DNA from: Nevskiaceae bacterium
GTDB lineage: Bacteria; Pseudomonadota; Gammaproteobacteria; Nevskiales; Nevskiaceae
DNA length: 64,000 nt
Reading direction: 5' to 3'
NCBI GenBank assembly: GCA_008012115.1
Contig: SSEB01000015.1
Location: forward strand, 1-64,000
This document shows positions 1-7,315 of the stretch, piece after piece (the stretch's first letter is position 1; every line of letters starts with the position of its first letter). The notes under the pieces are model-generated. The model worked only from the letters and a program-made list of their open reading frames with translations. It was not told the DNA's origin and did no database searches. A program made the translations under genes and the position numbers.

Positions 1-1
1 G

Positions 2-2287
2 TCCAGCGACCCGAACCAGGACTACGCCAACCTGCTCAAGTCCTGGACGCTGTTGGGCAAGGGCGTGGCGAGCAACAAGCTGCTGAGCAAGCCCTCCGAT
101 CCCGCGCAGCACCACAGTGGCGGCCAGCCCTGGCCGGTGAACAGCCAGGCCTACAACGCCATGAAAGTCGTGCTGACCTGCTGGGACCAGCCCGACAGCT
201 GTGCGGCGATGCTCGCCGGCGGTGTCACTGCGCCAGTGACGCCACTGCCGCTTCTGGGCAGCAAGCACGCGCAGCATCTCTGGGACAGCTATTGCGCCAA
301 CAGCGGCAACCCGCTGCCGGACGGCGCGGTGCTGCCGCAGGACCCGCGCCAGCTGATCCGCCCCGGCGTCAACGCCGGCAAGGCTGTGTACTACAACGCC
401 TGGTGGGAGGACTGCCGCGTCAACCTCACCGCCGACGAGCAGCGGCCCAAGACCTGCGGCGACTACCGCAAGCGGCGCGACCGCGGCCTGAGCTTCCTGG
501 AAGATGAACTGCCGGTGTCGTCGGTCACTGCCGCCGCCTACAACGACACCTGGAAGAAATGGGGCCTGACCTCGCGTCCCGACAATTTCGACCAGCTCTA
601 CACGTTGCGCTACGGCCTCAACCATGCGCCGTTCCGTAATCCCTACCCGCTGCCGGGCGAGGATCCCAACGCCACCAACGGCGGCAGCGGCCAGTTGCCG
701 CTGGGCCTGCGCCAGATGAAGGACGCCACCGGCAAGTGGACCAGCCAGATCGGCACCGCTGCCTGTTTCCAGTGTCACGGCGGACAGGTCGGCGATCCCG
801 CCGCCGGCGAGCCGGAGTTGATCACGCTCGGCAACCTCGGCCTGGGCAACAACAACTACGATGTGGTGATCGCCGGCCAGGACGCGGGGCCGTTCGCCGG
901 CACGCCGCTGTCGCCGCTGCTGCCTGCGACCAGCGTCGACAGCCTGTTCAACATCGGCATCAAGCAGCGCGGCCAGAACAACGCGGTCGGCGCCTTCGAG
1001 GTGCTGATCACCCTGCTCGATCTCGATTCGCTGGGCCTCAATCCCGATCCGCTGAAGACCATCGTCGGCGCCACTGGCGTCCAGGATCAGGCGCATCCGC
1101 TGGCGCACACGCAGGACACGCCGGCGTGGTGGAACTTCGGCTCGCGTCCGCGCAAGTTCTTCGATGCCGGCGTTTCCAACGACAGCACGCGCATCATCAT
1201 GGCGGCCGGTCCCGGCGACTACCAGAACCTGGTGACGCTGGACGGCAAGGCCTACCGCGACCGCATCAAGGCCTACGACGAGGATCTGGCGACCTTCTTC
1301 CTGTCGCTGAAATCGCCGGAGTGGCCGCAGGGCTATTGCACCAACACCGACGGCACGCCGGTGACCAACGCCAAGCCCGGCTGCATCGACCGCGCGCTGG
1401 CGGAGCAGGGCGCGGTGCTGTTCCACAGCAAGAACCTGTGGGCGATGGACGGCAACAAGGATCGCCCCAAGCCGCTGGGCGGCAACGGCTCCTGCGCCAG
1501 CTGCCATGGCGTCTACTCGCCGCGCTACGTCAATGACCCGGCCTACCTCGAGACGCCGGCGCTGGAAGGCGTGGCCGGGCACATCTCGCCGCTGGCCGTG
1601 ATCGACACCGACCACGCACGCTCCGACATGCTGACGCCGACCCTGCGCCAGCGCTGGGTCAGCACCTACTGGGGCTATCCGGACGGCACGCCGGGCTGGA
1701 TCGATCCGGTGAACAAAAACCCCGTGCAGGAAGCGCTGGACGACGATTTTCCGATGGCGCTGCGGCCCACCGGCTTGTGCGAGTGGGAGCAGGAGGTGAT
1801 CGGTTACCAGGCGCCACCGCTGTACGGCGTCTGGGCCACGGCCCCGTATTTCCACAACGGCTCGGTGCCGACGCTCGACGAAGTGCTCGCCTCGTCCAAG
1901 CGCAAGCCGATCTGGCGTCGCAAGCTGCAGACGCTGGATGGGGTCACCGGCTTCGATCAGCGCATGAACGTGGCCTACGACTACGACGCCGTCGGCTGGA
2001 AGCATGACACGCTGAGCTGCAGCGATCTCCCCGGCGACCCGTTGGCCAACTGCAATCCCGTCAATGACCAGGGGCCCTCGCTGACGCAGATGGTGCAGAA
2101 TTTCCTCAACGGCATGGTCGCGTGGAGCGGCGTGCTGCCCGTGCCTGACCTCGCGCCCGGCTCCTCCGACAAGCGCTTCATCTATGACACGCGCATCCTC
2201 GGCAATGGCAACGGCGGCCACATCTTCACCGACGTGCTCACCGACCAGGAGCGCAAGGCCATCATCGAGTACCTGAAGACGCTATGA
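2..2287 (+). CDS. Di-heme cytochrome c, peroxidase/MauG or RoxA-like (5' partial)
   Basis: The reading frame is already open at base 2, so the N-terminus and signal peptide lie outside the window; 761 residues are visible. Two covalent heme motifs are seen, CFQCH (Cys at visible residue 255) and CASCH (about 498), plus the block PYFHNGSVPTLDEVL near residue 616 that is typical of the bacterial di-heme peroxidase/MauG superfamily. The two heme motifs are about 243 residues apart, wider than I recall for classical CcpA enzymes, so this is an enlarged member; the rubber oxygenases RoxA/RoxB are one enlarged branch. A periplasmic or secreted redox enzyme is likely; the substrate cannot be read from sequence. 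Its stop overlaps the start of the TlpA gene (ATGA), so the two are translationally coupled. Confidence 0.8.
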   Translation, partial: SSDPNQDYANLLKSWTLLGKGVASNKLLSKPSDPAQHHSGGQPWPVNSQAYNAMKVVLTCWDQPDSCAAMLAGGVTAPVTPLPLLGSKHAQHLWDSYCANSGNPLPDGAVLPQDPRQLIRPGVNAGKAVYYNAWWEDCRVNLTADEQRPKTCGDYRKRRDRGLSFLEDELPVSSVTAAAYNDTWKKWGLTSRPDNFDQLYTLRYGLNHAPFRNPYPLPGEDPNATNGGSGQLPLGLRQMKDATGKWTSQIGTAACFQCHGGQVGDPAAGEPELITLGNLGLGNNNYDVVIAGQDAGPFAGTPLSPLLPATSVDSLFNIGIKQRGQNNAVGAFEVLITLLDLDSLGLNPDPLKTIVGATGVQDQAHPLAHTQDTPAWWNFGSRPRKFFDAGVSNDSTRIIMAAGPGDYQNLVTLDGKAYRDRIKAYDEDLATFFLSLKSPEWPQGYCTNTDGTPVTNAKPGCIDRALAEQGAVLFHSKNLWAMDGNKDRPKPLGGNGSCASCHGVYSPRYVNDPAYLETPALEGVAGHISPLAVIDTDHARSDMLTPTLRQRWVSTYWGYPDGTPGWIDPVNKNPVQEALDDDFPMALRPTGLCEWEQEVIGYQAPPLYGVWATAPYFHNGSVPTLDEVLASSKRKPIWRRKLQTLDGVTGFDQRMNVAYDYDAVGWKHDTLSCSDLPGDPLANCNPVNDQGPSLTQMVQNFLNGMVAWSGVLPVPDLAPGSSDKRFIYDTRILGNGNGGHIFTDVLTDQERKAIIEYLKTL

Positions 2288-2784
2288 AGCGCTGGCTCGC
2301 GCGCATCGCGCTGTGTCTGCCGCTGACGGCCGCGATGCCCGTGCACGCACTGGAGGCGGGCGCACCGGCGCCGACGCTGAGCGCGCCGGACCGCGCGCAT
2401 CGCGACGTGACGCTGGCGCAGTTCAAGGGCAAGGTCGTTTACGTGGATTTCTGGGCCTCGTGGTGTGCACCCTGCCGCGAGGCGATGCCGGCGCTGGATA
2501 CGCTGTACCAGCGCTATCGCGAGCGTGGCCTGGTGGTGCTGGGCGTCAACGTCGATACCGACCGGCTGCCGGCGCAGCGCATGCTGGAGCACTACCAGCC
2601 CACGTTCCCGGTGTTGTTCGATCCGCAGGGGAAATGGCCGGAGGCGTTCGGCCTGAAGGACATGCCGTCGGGCTATCTGATCGATGCCCAGGGCGTGATC
2701 CGTTTTGTGAAGCGCGGCTACCGGCCGCAGGATTTGCTGTCGTTGGAAACCACGATCAAGGCTGCTCTGGGGGAGCCGCAATGA
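2284..2784 (+). CDS. TlpA/ResA-type periplasmic thioredoxin
   Basis: A 166-residue protein with an N-terminal signal peptide (cleavage plausible after MPVHA, about residue 22) and a thioredoxin fold of the AhpC/TSA-Redoxin type. The active site WCAPC lies at residues 60-64, followed by a helix starting REAMPALDTL, as in TlpA, ResA and DsbE. Such proteins keep heme-binding cysteines reduced during cytochrome c maturation or serve as dedicated reductants. Position directly after a di-heme cytochrome c gene, with a 4-base overlap, supports a role in maturing that cytochrome. It also overlaps the following DUF4266 gene by ATGA. Confidence 0.9.
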   Translation: MKRWLARIALCLPLTAAMPVHALEAGAPAPTLSAPDRAHRDVTLAQFKGKVVYVDFWASWCAPCREAMPALDTLYQRYRERGLVVLGVNVDTDRLPAQRMLEHYQPTFPVLFDPQGKWPEAFGLKDMPSGYLIDAQGVIRFVKRGYRPQDLLSLETTIKAALGEPQ

Positions 2785-3002
2785 CCATCCACAGGATCCG
2801 CATTACCAGCCTGCTGATGGCGGCGCTCGCGCTCGCCGGTTGCACCACGGTCCAGCCCTGGCAGCGCGGCGATCTCGCGCGGCCCGGCATGGCCTTCGAA
2901 TCGGACCCGTTGCTGGCGGGTTACCGGCATCACGTCGAGACCAGCAAGGAAGCCTCCTCGGGTGGCCCGACCCTGGGTGGCGGCGGCTGCGGGTGCAACT
3001 GA
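2781..3002 (+). CDS. Small DUF4266-type lipoprotein
   Basis: A 73-residue protein. The ATG at 2781 overlaps the stop of the TlpA gene. It has a lipoprotein signal with the lipobox LAGC, so the mature protein would be acylated at that cysteine. The body carries PWQRGDLARPGM and ends in a Gly-rich stretch with CGCN, two further cysteines close together. TlpA, DUF4266 and DUF3570 genes recur as neighbours in other proteobacteria, from my knowledge of the families, but the function is unknown. The terminal cysteines could be redox partners of the adjacent thioredoxin; that is inference. Confidence 0.8.
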   Translation: MTIHRIRITSLLMAALALAGCTTVQPWQRGDLARPGMAFESDPLLAGYRHHVETSKEASSGGPTLGGGGCGCN

Positions 3003-4183
3003 TGAGCCAGCATTCTTCGCGCCGCGCTTCACTCTCCGCGCTGACCGCCGCCGCGCTGGCCTTGCCGGGTCTCGCGCGCGCCGAACTGCAGACCGACTAT
3101 CTCTACTCGCACTACCAGGAAGGCGATCTGCCGGCCGACCGCAGCGCCAGCGGCAAGTCGTCCGAGCGTTACACGGTGGATTCGCACCTGTTCCGCCTCG
3201 CCGCGCCAGTGGCTGACAATGTCGCCCAGCTCGATCTCACCTACGAGACCATGAGCGGCGCCAGTCCCTGGTGGGTGCAGCCGGATGCCAACGGCAAGCC
3301 GGTACAGGTGATGAGCGGTGCCAGCATCAGCGATCACCGCATCGACGGCGAGTTGAGCTACGGCCTGCCGCTGGGCGGTGTCGACTGGGGCCTGCGTCTG
3401 GGCTACTCCGCCGAGCGCGACTACCGCGCCCTGCACAGCGGCGTCGAAGCGCAGTACACCCCGGAGACCAAGGATTTCACTCTCAGCGGCGGCATCGGCT
3501 ACTCCGCCGATCGTGTCGAGCCGACCGACGGTGGCAGCGCGAAATACCCGACGCGCATCGTCTCGGCAAATCGCAAGGGCCTGACGGCCTACGGCGGGGT
3601 GTCCTGGGTGCTGCGACCGCAGACCACGGTGCAGACTTCGCTGAGCTATGCGCGCGATAGTGGCTTCCTCAGCGATCCTTACAAGGAGGCCTACGTGGTG
3701 GCCGCGGCCGGCACTGTCGCCGACAGCCGGCCTGACGGACGCCAGAGCTGGGCGCTGAGCGGCAAGCTGCGTCACTATGTCAGCCGCATGGGTCTCGCGC
3801 TGCGCGTCGACTACCGGCTGTATCACGACGACTGGCGTACCACCTCTCACACCCTGGAGCTGGGCGTCGACAAGACGCTGGGTGAAACCTGGCGGGTCAG
3901 TCCGTCGCTGCGCTGGTACAGCCAGTCGCAGGCCTACTACTACGCGCCGTATTACAACGGCTTTCGCAGCGACGGCTTTGCCTCCAGCGACTACCGCCTG
4001 TCGCCCTATGGCGCGCTGTCCGGCCGCGTCGACGTGCGCAAGGCGCTGGGCGAATGGGAACTGGGCGGCGGCGTCGAGTACTACGACGCCTCAGGCCACT
4101 ACGCGCTGAAGAAAGTCGAGATGGAGAATCCCGGCCTGCTGAGCTACTGGATCGTCAACCTGAGGCTGGGCTACCGCTTCTGA
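3002..4183 (+). CDS. DUF3570 family outer-membrane beta-barrel protein
   Basis: A 393-residue protein starting at an ATG that shares one base with the previous stop (TGATG). The N-terminus is a Sec signal peptide ending near GLARA (about residue 27). The rest alternates short polar and aromatic strands such as LSYGLPLGGVDWGLRLGYS and closes with NLRLGYRF, whose terminal aromatic is the usual beta-barrel assembly signal. It fits the DUF3570 family. As the last gene of the four-gene overlap operon it probably supplies an outer-membrane component for the cytochrome/thioredoxin system. Only 10 bp separate its stop from the convergent LuxR gene, and no terminator hairpin is visible there. Confidence 0.82.
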   Translation: MSQHSSRRASLSALTAAALALPGLARAELQTDYLYSHYQEGDLPADRSASGKSSERYTVDSHLFRLAAPVADNVAQLDLTYETMSGASPWWVQPDANGKPVQVMSGASISDHRIDGELSYGLPLGGVDWGLRLGYSAERDYRALHSGVEAQYTPETKDFTLSGGIGYSADRVEPTDGGSAKYPTRIVSANRKGLTAYGGVSWVLRPQTTVQTSLSYARDSGFLSDPYKEAYVVAAAGTVADSRPDGRQSWALSGKLRHYVSRMGLALRVDYRLYHDDWRTTSHTLELGVDKTLGETWRVSPSLRWYSQSQAYYYAPYYNGFRSDGFASSDYRLSPYGALSGRVDVRKALGEWELGGGVEYYDASGHYALKKVEMENPGLLSYWIVNLRLGYRF

Positions 4184-4193
4184 GGGCGCGGTC

Positions 4194-6947
4194 TCAGATG
4201 ATGCCCAACTGGCGTGCCGAGTTGATTGCCTGCAAGCGGCTGGAGACGGCAAGCTTGGAGTAGATGTTCTTGAGGTGGAATTTCACCGTGTTCTCGGACA
4301 CGAAAATGCGCCGTGCCATCTCCTTGTTGGAGACGCCGTTGCCGAGGTAGATCAGAATCTGTTTTTCGCGGTCGGTCAACGCCTCGGTCAACGGTCCCGG
4401 CGAGGCGGCCGGCGTGGCAACGGTCGTCTTGCCGCAGACGCCGGCGGCGGCCAGCAGCACGGCGATGAATGCCGTCGTGCCGGACTCCAGTGCGGGCGGT
4501 GAGCCGGCGCTGTCCGCAGCGGCGCTCTGCTGCTCTTCCTGCAGCATGGCGATCACCGCTTCCCCCTCTTCAAGGAAACTGCGGATCAGCCGGCCGGGTG
4601 CCGCGAGGTCCAGCGCCCTGCGCAGGCTACGGTGTGCCGCGTTGTCATTGCCCTTGGCTTTCAGCGCCATGGCCTCGAGTATCAGTAGCTTGATCTGGCG
4701 GCGCACGCGCGTCTTGACGGTGGCAGCGGACAGCTCCTGCGTCAGCAGGCGCAGCGCCAGATCAATCTGCGATTTATGGATGGCCAGGCGGATTTCGCCG
4801 ATCGCCTCGTCGTCGACATTCTCGGAAAACAGAATCCAGTCGGATGGCATGCGCGGGCGCTGGTTGCGCGGAATCACGCCGGCGGTGGCCTCGGCACGGC
4901 CGATCTCGCCACGCAGCAGTGCGCGGCGCACGCGCTCCCAGTTGACGATGCGCACGAGCCGCGGCCAACGGCTGCCGTGGCCGATGCTCTCGGCCTCGTC
5001 CAGCACCTCCAGTGCCTTGCCGGGCCGGCCGCGGATATCGTGGATGCGCGCCATCGAGATATAGGCCACCGCCAGGAAATCGAGCAGCACTGCTTCGGCG
5101 ATGGTGTCGTGGAATTGCGTGAACATGGCCTCGGCTTCGTCGATCTCGTTGGCTTCGTAGAGCGCGAGCACATAACACGACACCAGCGCCGCGGATGCGA
5201 ACGACTTGTCGAGGTAAAAGCGCTGCTCCGCCATGCCAATGCGGAAACGCTCCAAGGCCTCGCCGAGCTGCGCCTGCGCGATGAAGTTGATGCCGGTGAT
5301 GCCGTAGGTATAGCCGCCGCTGAAAGTGGCGCCGCTGCGTTCGTTGTGAGCGCGGGCTAGTGCCAGCAGTTCGCGCGCCTGTTCCGGATTGCCCGCGGCG
5401 ATCAAGAGGTAGGCGGAGAGATTGGCGGCAGCGCCCAGCTCGAAGGCCGAGAAGCCGTCGCTGTCCTGGTCGCGCACGTCGATCTTGCGGATGTAGTTGA
5501 AGGCGCCGTCGATGTCGTCGGCTTCGATCGCCGCCATCGAGCAGATCACGCCAGGATTGGTGGTGGCGCGGATTTCGCCGCTGTCGCCGCGGCGTTGCAG
5601 GATGTCGAGGATCGGCCGCAGTTTCTGGTCGCGGCGCAGGAACACCAGGGCATAGGCGACCTTGATGGCGAGATCCGGCCGCTTTTCGATTTCGGCCAGC
5701 GGTAGATACTCGTACCAGCGCTCGACGGTGGCGAGCTGCGCCACTGAGATCAGTTGCGTGAACCAGGTGTTCATCACGTCGGCGGCAAAACCGTAGTCCT
5801 GGATCTCGACGGAGTGATAAACCGCCTCCTCGTAGAACTCGTTCTCACGGTTCCATAGCGCTGCGCGGCGATGCACCTCGACGATCGACTCCTCGGAGAG
5901 ATTGCGCAGTTGCTCCGCCAGAAACGACGAGAACAAGGCGTGGTATTTGAACCAGCGCAATTCGGGGTCGAGGCTGCGCAGGAACAGGCCGGTGCGCTCA
6001 AGGTAAACCAGGATTTCCTGCGAGTTGTGCCAGCCGGTGACGGCATCGCACAGCGGTGCGTTCAGGCGCGTCAGCAGCGAGGTCCTGAGCAGGAATTCCT
6101 GGATGCGCGGCGGCTGCAGCGTCAGCACATTGTCGGCGAGGTATTCCGCCAGCTCGCGCGGCCGGTAAGTGCCGAGATCGCCCAGCGATTTACGTACCGA
6201 CGGACTGATCAGCGTGAGGCGGAATAGTTGCAGCGCCGCCGGCCAGCCCTCGGTCTGACGGTAGATCGACTTGAGTTCGTCGTCGTTGATCCAGAGATGC
6301 TGGGCCTCGGAGAAGAAGCGGTTGGTCTCGTCCGGCGTGAAGCGCAGATCGTCGGCGCGCAGGATCAGGGCCTGCTTGCCGATGACGAGTTTCGACAGCC
6401 CGATTTCGGGCACCGAGCGCGAGCCGATGAAAACCCTCACGTTTTCCGGAAGATGGTCGAGCAGCTCCCGGAAAAAGCTGAGGATGTTCTTGTTGGTGAT
6501 GGACTGGAACTCGTCGAGGAACAGGCCCACCGGGCGCCCGTGGCGCAGCAGGTGATCGATGAACCAGTCCGTGCGCCGGCGTCTTGCCGGTGTCGGCGAG
6601 TCGTCTTCCTGCAGGATCGCCTTGTCGATGCTGGTGCCCAGCGCTGCAGCAAGCATCGCCTGGAAATGGATGGAGAAGCGGCGCAGATCATTGTCGGCAT
6701 CGTCGAAGGTCAGCCAGCTGGTCTGCATCTGCTCGCCTTCGCACACCGATTTGGCTTGCTGCAGCAGCGTCGATTTGCCATGGCCCGCAGGACCCTGCAG
6801 CAGCACGATATGCGGCCGCCCGGCGCCGAAGATGCGCTCGAGAATGGCGGTACGGGCGATGGCGCCCTGATGCACCGGCGGTGCGAACAGTTTATGGGCG
6901 TAGATCTCCGCCGACGGACCGCTCTTTGTCAATCGTGCAACGCCCAT
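4194..6947 (-). CDS. LuxR-family ATP-dependent (MalT-like, LAL) transcriptional regulator
   Basis: A 917-residue regulator. I chose the ATG at 6947 because a good ribosome site (AGGAGAGAG) precedes it; an upstream in-frame ATG at 7022 has none. The Walker A loop GPAGHGKST is at residues 52-60, a Walker B-like GLFLDEFQS follows, then TPR-like helical repeats. The C-terminus carries a LuxR helix-turn-helix (LTDREKQILIYLGNG, then VSENTVKFHLKNIYSKL). This is the MalT/LAL architecture: an inducer and ATP drive oligomerisation and promoter activation. It is divergent from the MMPL-DUF1329-YCF48-DUF1302 cassette, and a palindrome in the shared intergenic region recurs before the carboxylase operon, so it probably activates both. 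The inducer is unknown. Confidence 0.93.
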   Translation of the reverse strand: MGVARLTKSGPSAEIYAHKLFAPPVHQGAIARTAILERIFGAGRPHIVLLQGPAGHGKSTLLQQAKSVCEGEQMQTSWLTFDDADNDLRRFSIHFQAMLAAALGTSIDKAILQEDDSPTPARRRRTDWFIDHLLRHGRPVGLFLDEFQSITNKNILSFFRELLDHLPENVRVFIGSRSVPEIGLSKLVIGKQALILRADDLRFTPDETNRFFSEAQHLWINDDELKSIYRQTEGWPAALQLFRLTLISPSVRKSLGDLGTYRPRELAEYLADNVLTLQPPRIQEFLLRTSLLTRLNAPLCDAVTGWHNSQEILVYLERTGLFLRSLDPELRWFKYHALFSSFLAEQLRNLSEESIVEVHRRAALWNRENEFYEEAVYHSVEIQDYGFAADVMNTWFTQLISVAQLATVERWYEYLPLAEIEKRPDLAIKVAYALVFLRRDQKLRPILDILQRRGDSGEIRATTNPGVICSMAAIEADDIDGAFNYIRKIDVRDQDSDGFSAFELGAAANLSAYLLIAAGNPEQARELLALARAHNERSGATFSGGYTYGITGINFIAQAQLGEALERFRIGMAEQRFYLDKSFASAALVSCYVLALYEANEIDEAEAMFTQFHDTIAEAVLLDFLAVAYISMARIHDIRGRPGKALEVLDEAESIGHGSRWPRLVRIVNWERVRRALLRGEIGRAEATAGVIPRNQRPRMPSDWILFSENVDDEAIGEIRLAIHKSQIDLALRLLTQELSAATVKTRVRRQIKLLILEAMALKAKGNDNAAHRSLRRALDLAAPGRLIRSFLEEGEAVIAMLQEEQQSAAADSAGSPPALESGTTAFIAVLLAAAGVCGKTTVATPAASPGPLTEALTDREKQILIYLGNGVSNKEMARRIFVSENTVKFHLKNIYSKLAVSSRLQAINSARQLGII

Positions 6948-7194
6948 TGACGCTCTCTCTCCTGCATCGCCTGGCTGTCGCCCGGCTCTTTGCGGCCGGG
7001 TCTGGTCGATGATCCACCGCATGACGCGGCGATCCGGGCTCGTGTCCCGATCGGGTGCGGCCGATTCTCGCGGCGCGCCCGGGATGTGCCGAGTATGCCA
7101 CTACCGTCTTGATCGGGCAGTAGTCCTTGACTGACAAGGCCTCGCGCCTAATGCCTGCAGGCCGGCCGTGTTTCGCGGGTAGGGTGCTGAAAAA

Positions 7195-7210
7195 CTACCC
7201 ATTCGTGTAG
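7195..7210 (+). promoter_or_regulatory. Candidate LuxR-family operator, site 1
   Basis: CTACCCATTCGTGTAG is an imperfect palindrome that matches 12 of 16 positions of the perfect palindrome at 16273-16288. It is centred about 34 bp before the candidate -10 hexamer, i.e. near -43 if transcription starts about 7 bp after that hexamer. That is the usual place for a class II activator. An extra CGGGTAG half-site lies just upstream. Confidence 0.55.
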
Positions 7211-7239
7211 TGCGTGGGCCGGCGCGCTGACGATCTAAT
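7211..7239 (+). promoter_or_regulatory. Candidate activator-dependent promoter of the MMPL operon
   Basis: TCTAAT at 7234-7239 matches five of six bases of a sigma-70 -10 box. The -35 position 17 bp upstream (TGCGTG) is poor, as expected where an activator bound at 7195-7210 replaces it. Inferred by eye only. Confidence 0.4.
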
Positions 7240-7315
7240 CCGCCAACGGTTCGCAGCGGTTCGCGGCCGCGTACCGGCTCAGACCGGTCCGCCGACTAAA
7301 AAAAGTGAGGAGAGA

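Larger units (their letters stand above)
6948..7315. promoter_or_regulatory. Divergent intergenic region between luxR-type gene and MMPL operon
   Basis: A 368-bp gap without a convincing gene. It contains a CGGGTAG half-site at 7176-7182, a 16-bp palindrome at 7195-7210, a candidate -10 hexamer at 7234-7239 and the MMPL ribosome site GGAGAG just before 7316. No conventional promoter for the minus-strand regulator could be picked with confidence. Confidence 0.6.

Noticed and set aside
7023-7137. Upstream start for the LuxR gene and a small minus-strand frame
   Set aside because: No ribosome site; the ATG at 6947 has a strong one.
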